Below are positions 59,536 through 64,000 of a DNA stretch of 64,000 nucleotides, piece after piece. How positions within the stretch are numbered: the first letter of the stretch is position 1; each line of letters begins with the position of its first letter. The stretch covers positions 62,001 to 126,000 of the forward strand of contig NZ_JBBMFC010000004.1 in the NCBI RefSeq assembly GCF_040096225.1. The letters run 5' to 3'. This stretch comes from Hominiventricola aquisgranensis (GTDB lineage Bacteria > Bacillota > Clostridia > Lachnospirales > Lachnospiraceae). Position numbers and translations under genes: made by a program. The notes under the pieces were generated by a model that did no database searches, was not told the origin of the DNA, and saw nothing but the letters and a program-made list of their open reading frames with translations.

Positions 59536-59582
59536 ATAATATAAAATGAAAGATCAGATAGAATAGATAGTGAGGTAACTGA

Positions 59583-62243
59583 GTGGCAGAATATACACCA
59601 ATGATGCAGCAGTATCTGAAGACCAAAGAGGAATACAAGGACTGCATCTTATTTTATCGCTTGGGCGATTTTTATGAGATGTTTTTTGAGGATGCGAAGA
59701 TCGCATCCAAGGAACTGGAACTGACGCTGACCGGAAAAAGCTGTGGTATGGAGGAACGTGCTCCTATGTGTGGGGTACCCTTTCATGCGGTAGAAGGATA
59801 TTTGAGCCGTCTGGTGTCAAAAGGCTATAAAGTGGCGATCTGTGAACAGGTGGAAGACCCGGCATTGGCAAAAGGGCTGGTAAAGCGGGAAGTTGTCAGA
59901 ATTGTCACACCTGGAACCAACCTGAACGCACAGGCACTGGATGAATCCAAGAACAATTATGTAATGAGCATTGTCTATGTCAGTGACCGGTACGGCATTT
60001 CCTTTGCGGATGTGACGACCGGTGATTATTTTGTAACGGAGGTTGATTCTGCCAGAAAGCTCATGGATGAGATCTATAAGTTTACGCCTCGGGAAGTGGT
60101 CTGCAATGAAGCACTTCTTATGAGCGGACTGGAACTGGATGATCTGAAGGAACGGCTGAATCTGGTACTGTATCCGCTGGAAAACTGGTATTTTGATGAT
60201 GAACTGTGTAAAAATACACTTCGGGAGCATTTTCATGTGAGATCGCTGGAAGGACTGGGTGTGGCAGATTTTGGCTGCGGAGTCATTGCAGCAGGTGCGC
60301 TGCTCCGTTATCTGACAGATACACAGAAGACATCTCTGGCACATATGACAAAGCTTCAGCCTTATGTGTCCGGTAATTTCATGATCATTGACAGTTCCAG
60401 CCGGAGAAATCTGGAACTGGTGGAGACCTTAAGAGAAAAGCAGAAGCGTGGTTCTCTTCTGTGGGTGCTTGATAAGACGAAGACGGCCATGGGAGCCAGA
60501 ACTCTGCGTGGTTATATTGAACAGCCGTTGATCGATAAGGAAGAGATTGAGAAGCGTCTGACTGCTATTGAGGAATTGAATTCCCAGATGATCACCAGAG
60601 AGGAATTGAGAGAGTATCTGAATCCTATCTATGATCTTGAACGACTGATCGGGCGGATCAGCTATCAGACAGCGAATCCAAGAGATCTGATCGCATTTAA
60701 GACTTCTCTTGGCATGCTGCCACCCATCAAGACATTATTATCCGAATTGAAAAGTCCGTTGATGCAGGAGATAAGTGAAGAGCTGGATACATTGACGGAT
60801 CTATATGATCTGGTGGAGAAGTCCATTCAGGAGGAACCGCCTATCTCCATCCGGGAAGGGAATATGATCCGGGATGGCTACAATGAGGATGTGGATAGAT
60901 ACCGGACTGCCAAAACAGAAGGAAAATCCTGGCTGGCCGAGATTGAGACCAAAGAGCGTGAGCGGACCGGAATCAAAAACATGAAGATCAAGTTCAACAA
61001 GGTCTTCGGTTATTATCTGGAAGTGACGAATTCCTACAAGGATCTGGTGCCGGAGGATTATATCCGCAAGCAGACCCTGACCAATGCAGAACGCTATATT
61101 ACTCCGGAGCTGAAAGAACTGGAAGAGACGATCCTTGGAGCAGAGGAGAAGCTGACCGCATTGGAGTATGAATTGTTCAGTCAGGTGCGGGATCACATTG
61201 CGTCCCAGGTACTTCGGATCCAGAAGACCGCCAAGGCGGTGGCAAAGCTGGATGTATATACTGCTCTTTCTTATGTGGCAGAAAAAAATAATTATGTGCG
61301 TCCGAAGATCAATGCCAAAGGTGTGATCGATATTAAAGGCGGAAGACATCCGGTGGTGGAGCAGATGATATCCAATCATATGTTTATCAGTAATGACACG
61401 TATCTGGATAATCAGTCCAACCGGATCTCCATTATCACCGGACCGAATATGGCAGGTAAATCCACCTACATGCGTCAGACGGCACTGATCGTTCTCATGG
61501 CACAGGTGGGAAGTTTCGTTCCGGCAGACAGCGCGGATATTGGGGTAGTAGACCGGATCTTTACCCGTGTGGGTGCATCCGATGACCTGGCCAGCGGACA
61601 GAGTACCTTTATGGTGGAGATGAACGAGGTCTCCAATATTTTGAGAAATGCAACCGCCAACAGTCTGCTGATCCTGGATGAAATCGGAAGGGGTACCAGT
61701 ACCTTTGATGGCTTGTCCATCGCATGGGCAGTGATCGAGCATATTGCAGATAAAAAACTGCTGGGAGCCAAGACCTTATTTGCCACCCATTACCATGAAC
61801 TGACCGAGTTGGAAGGCACCATGGAAGGGGTCAACAACTACTGTATCGCTGTCAAGGAAAAAGGCGATGACATCGTATTTTTAAGAAAGATCGTCAAAGG
61901 CGGAGCAGATAAATCCTACGGAATCCAGGTGGCAAAGCTGGCTGGTGTGCCGGACAGCGTGATCGCCAGAGCTAAAGAACTGGTGGAAGAATTAAGTCAG
62001 GCAGATATTTCCGTCAAAGCGAAATCAATCGCTGAGGAAAGCCAGGCAAAGGCAAAGCAGAAAGCCAAACCGAAGAAATACGACGAGGTGGATCTGGAGC
62101 AGATCTCCCTGTTTGATGCGGTGAAGGATGATGATGTGGTGAAAGAACTTCAGGAGCTGGACATCTCCAATATGACGCCGATGGATGCCATGAATACCTT
62201 GTATCGGCTTCAGAATAAGCTGAAGAACCGTTGGCAGAGCTGA
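59583..62243 (+). CDS. mutS: DNA mismatch repair protein MutS
   Basis: Recognises mismatches and recruits MutL. The 886-residue protein has the mismatch-binding wedge GDFYEMFFEDAKI (about residue 25), connector and lever domains, and the ATPase with Walker A GPNMAGKSTYMRQT (about 622), Walker B LLILDEIGRGTSTFDGLSIAWA and THYHELTEL. The C-terminus has a basic linker (KAKQKAKPKK) and a short tail. The start is GTG 59583 with GAGGT about 8 bases upstream. mutL follows after 18 bp. Confidence 0.97.
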   Translation: MAEYTPMMQQYLKTKEEYKDCILFYRLGDFYEMFFEDAKIASKELELTLTGKSCGMEERAPMCGVPFHAVEGYLSRLVSKGYKVAICEQVEDPALAKGLVKREVVRIVTPGTNLNAQALDESKNNYVMSIVYVSDRYGISFADVTTGDYFVTEVDSARKLMDEIYKFTPREVVCNEALLMSGLELDDLKERLNLVLYPLENWYFDDELCKNTLREHFHVRSLEGLGVADFGCGVIAAGALLRYLTDTQKTSLAHMTKLQPYVSGNFMIIDSSSRRNLELVETLREKQKRGSLLWVLDKTKTAMGARTLRGYIEQPLIDKEEIEKRLTAIEELNSQMITREELREYLNPIYDLERLIGRISYQTANPRDLIAFKTSLGMLPPIKTLLSELKSPLMQEISEELDTLTDLYDLVEKSIQEEPPISIREGNMIRDGYNEDVDRYRTAKTEGKSWLAEIETKERERTGIKNMKIKFNKVFGYYLEVTNSYKDLVPEDYIRKQTLTNAERYITPELKELEETILGAEEKLTALEYELFSQVRDHIASQVLRIQKTAKAVAKLDVYTALSYVAEKNNYVRPKINAKGVIDIKGGRHPVVEQMISNHMFISNDTYLDNQSNRISIITGPNMAGKSTYMRQTALIVLMAQVGSFVPADSADIGVVDRIFTRVGASDDLASGQSTFMVEMNEVSNILRNATANSLLILDEIGRGTSTFDGLSIAWAVIEHIADKKLLGAKTLFATHYHELTELEGTMEGVNNYCIAVKEKGDDIVFLRKIVKGGADKSYGIQVAKLAGVPDSVIARAKELVEELSQADISVKAKSIAEESQAKAKQKAKPKKYDEVDLEQISLFDAVKDDDVVKELQELDISNMTPMDAMNTLYRLQNKLKNRWQS

Positions 62244-62261
62244 ACATAGAGAGAATAGAAA

Positions 62262-64000
62262 ATGGGAAAGATTGCAGTATTAGACCAACAGACAATTGAT
62301 AAGATTGCTGCCGGAGAGGTGGTGGAGCGCCCGGCTTCCGTGGTAAAAGAACTGGTGGAAAATGCTATTGATGCCAAAGCCACACAGGTGACCGTGGAGA
62401 TTAAAGACGGCGGAATCGGATTTATCCGGATCACAGACAATGGAAGTGGAATGGAAAAGGACGATATTCCGCTGGCATTTCTGCGTCATTCCACCAGTAA
62501 GATCCGAAGCGCGGAAGATCTGAACGGAGTGTCCTCCCTTGGATTCCGGGGTGAGGCATTATCCAGTATTTCGGCTGTGGCTATGGTGGAACTGATCACC
62601 AAGACCAGAGAGAGCATGATGGGAAATCGCTGCTGTATTGAGGGCGGTGTACAGAAGACACTGGAAGAGATCGGTGCGCCGGACGGGACCACATTTATAA
62701 TCCGTAATCTGTTCTTTAACACTCCGGCAAGAAAGAAATTTCTGCGAAGTGAGATGAGTGAAGGTTCAGCGATCCATGAGTTGATGACCCATCTGGCATT
62801 GTCTCATCCAGAGGTGGCATTCAAAGTACTGATCGGTGGACAGATGCGGATCCAGACTTCCGGAAATGGAAGCCTCAAGGATGTGATCTATCATATCTAT
62901 GGAAGAGATGTGGCCATGCGTCTGATTCAGGTGGATCGGCAGGAAGGCCCTGTGCATATTACGGGATTCCTGGGAAAACCGGAGATCTCCCGTGGAAATC
63001 GGAATTATGAGAATTATTTTGTAAATGGAAGATATGTGAAGAGCAAGATCATTGCAAAGGGTATAGAAGACGGCTACAAAAGCTTTATGATGCAGCACAG
63101 GTATCCTTTTGTGTGTCTGGAATTTCAGATTGATGGCAACTTGCTGGATGTGAATGTGCATCCCACCAAGATGGAGATCCGGTTCAGCAATCAGAACCTG
63201 GTTTATGATCTGGTGGAACGGACGGTGAAGGATGCCCTGTCCGGAAAAGAACTGATCCCGGAAGTGACGCTGGATACACCGGCACGGAAACCCATAGCAA
63301 CGCAGACATCAGAGTCGAGATCGCAGATGAGCACATCTGGGATGCCGGAACAGCGGGTATCTGCGCCCATCACAAGAACGATCCCACAGCGGGCAGTGGT
63401 CAGTGAGCAGCCCATGGAGTGGAAACGACCGGAGAGCAGACCGGCAGCAGAAACACCGCAGGCTTCTGCACCGGCAGGGTCGGCGCAGACAGAACGGATT
63501 CCGCTGGAAAAATTATGGAAGACACCGGAATCGACGCCGGTGAAAGAGCAGCCAAAGCCCCAGGATGCAGGTCTTGATTACTTTATGGAACAGATGCGCA
63601 AAAGGGTGGAGGAACGCCACCGTCAGGAGGCAGAGGCGGCCGCAGTTGAGCAGACCAGGCCAGAACCGCCTGCAGAAGGGGTCAAGACTACACCGGAACC
63701 GACCCAACAGCCACCGGCTCCCCAGATGGACAAACCGGAGCAGATGGAGCTTTTCGACGGTAAGCTGCTCTCAAAAGAAGCAGCGATCCATCATGTGATC
63801 ATCGGGCAGTTATTTGATACTTACTGGCTGGTACAGTATGCAGACAAGCTTTATATTATTGATCAGCATGCAGCCCATGAAAAAGTGCTGTATGAAAGAC
63901 TGATGAAAGATCTGAGGAACCGGACATTCCAGTCTCAGTTATTATCGCCGCCGATCATATTGAATTTAAGCATGCAGGAAGAGGAATTGTTCCTGAAATA
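62262..64000 (+). CDS. mutL: DNA mismatch repair protein MutL (3' end outside the window)
   Basis: Open from ATG 62262 to the window edge, 579 codons without a stop. The GHKL ATPase motifs are KIAAGEVVERPASVVKELVE followed by NAIDAKA, DNGSGM and GFRGEALSS. A long Pro/Glu/Gln-rich linker (about residues 345-500) is followed by the C-terminal domain with the endonuclease motif DQHAAHEKVLYE (about residue 534, D-Q-H-A-x2-E-x4-E). It is therefore a nicking MutL, as expected where MutH is absent. It is translated with mutS. Confidence 0.96.
   Translation, partial: MGKIAVLDQQTIDKIAAGEVVERPASVVKELVENAIDAKATQVTVEIKDGGIGFIRITDNGSGMEKDDIPLAFLRHSTSKIRSAEDLNGVSSLGFRGEALSSISAVAMVELITKTRESMMGNRCCIEGGVQKTLEEIGAPDGTTFIIRNLFFNTPARKKFLRSEMSEGSAIHELMTHLALSHPEVAFKVLIGGQMRIQTSGNGSLKDVIYHIYGRDVAMRLIQVDRQEGPVHITGFLGKPEISRGNRNYENYFVNGRYVKSKIIAKGIEDGYKSFMMQHRYPFVCLEFQIDGNLLDVNVHPTKMEIRFSNQNLVYDLVERTVKDALSGKELIPEVTLDTPARKPIATQTSESRSQMSTSGMPEQRVSAPITRTIPQRAVVSEQPMEWKRPESRPAAETPQASAPAGSAQTERIPLEKLWKTPESTPVKEQPKPQDAGLDYFMEQMRKRVEERHRQEAEAAAVEQTRPEPPAEGVKTTPEPTQQPPAPQMDKPEQMELFDGKLLSKEAAIHHVIIGQLFDTYWLVQYADKLYIIDQHAAHEKVLYERLMKDLRNRTFQSQLLSPPIILNLSMQEEELFLK

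Noticed and set aside
60801..61742. Minus-strand frame of 313 codons inside mutS
   Set aside because: It lies wholly antisense to conserved MutS motifs and lacks any family feature.

Overview
The window reads as a chromosomal segment of a low-to-mid GC Gram-positive anaerobe of the Clostridia, most likely Lachnospiraceae (Blautia / Ruminococcus gnavus-like). This is an inference from gene content and AGGAGG-type ribosome sites: NrdG, PduL plus AckA, a YesM/YesN-type two-component pair, the rnc-smc-ftsY block, a thiSFGH cluster behind a TPP riboswitch, a lysine riboswitch in front of an NhaC-type carrier, and MutS followed by MutL. No rRNA, tRNA, insertion sequence, integrase or CRISPR array was recognised.

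Layout. 1-12.4 kb (plus strand): rimO 3' end, pgsA, nrdG, dut, ppx-ppk polyphosphate pair, a Cof-type HAD phosphatase, a siroheme-synthase-like dehydrogenase overlapping hemB-hemL, a beta-propeller lactonase, pduL-ackA for acetate and ATP formation, and rpmF. 12.4-15.1 kb (minus strand): an AraC-type response regulator and its histidine kinase, divergent from a glucose-family PTS set (15.4-18.8 kb: EIICB, EIIC without IIB, EIIA). 18.9-29.7 kb: plsX-acpP-rnc-smc-ftsY, then threonine ammonia-lyase, a Cys-rich protein, homoserine dehydrogenase, a thioredoxin-like protein and TtcA.

29.7-36.8 kb: five phage-tail-like genes of a contractile injection system (spike, gp25-like wedge protein, two J-like baseplate proteins, tail-protein-I-like protein) lie between ttcA and the thiamine operon. 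No sheath, tube, PAAR, tape-measure, AAA ATPase or intact hub gene is present. Right at the ttcA stop codon there is an in-frame fragment of 27 codons that looks like the C-terminus of a gpD-type hub. Its TGA overlaps the spike ATG (ATGA). This looks like the edge of a deletion or rearrangement of a larger system and is the most notable observation here.

36.8-45 kb: TPP riboswitch-thiSFGHE, then sbcD-sbcC. 45-49 kb: a SatD-family gene with an operator-like repeat array, an ArsC/Spx-like protein, a small Gly-rich protein, a gamma carbonic anhydrase, and an NhaC-type carrier behind a lysine riboswitch. 49-54.8 kb: a defence island with a YhcG/DUF1016 nuclease, a large McrB-like GTPase with a long unusual N-terminus, McrC and an unknown protein. 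Its codon use is more AT-rich than its neighbours, which suggests transfer. 54.9-59.3 kb: a MacB-like ABC transporter, FtsX-type permease and HlyD-type adaptor behind a palindromic operator candidate. 59.35-64 kb: a structured, possibly non-coding leader, mutS, and mutL running off the window.
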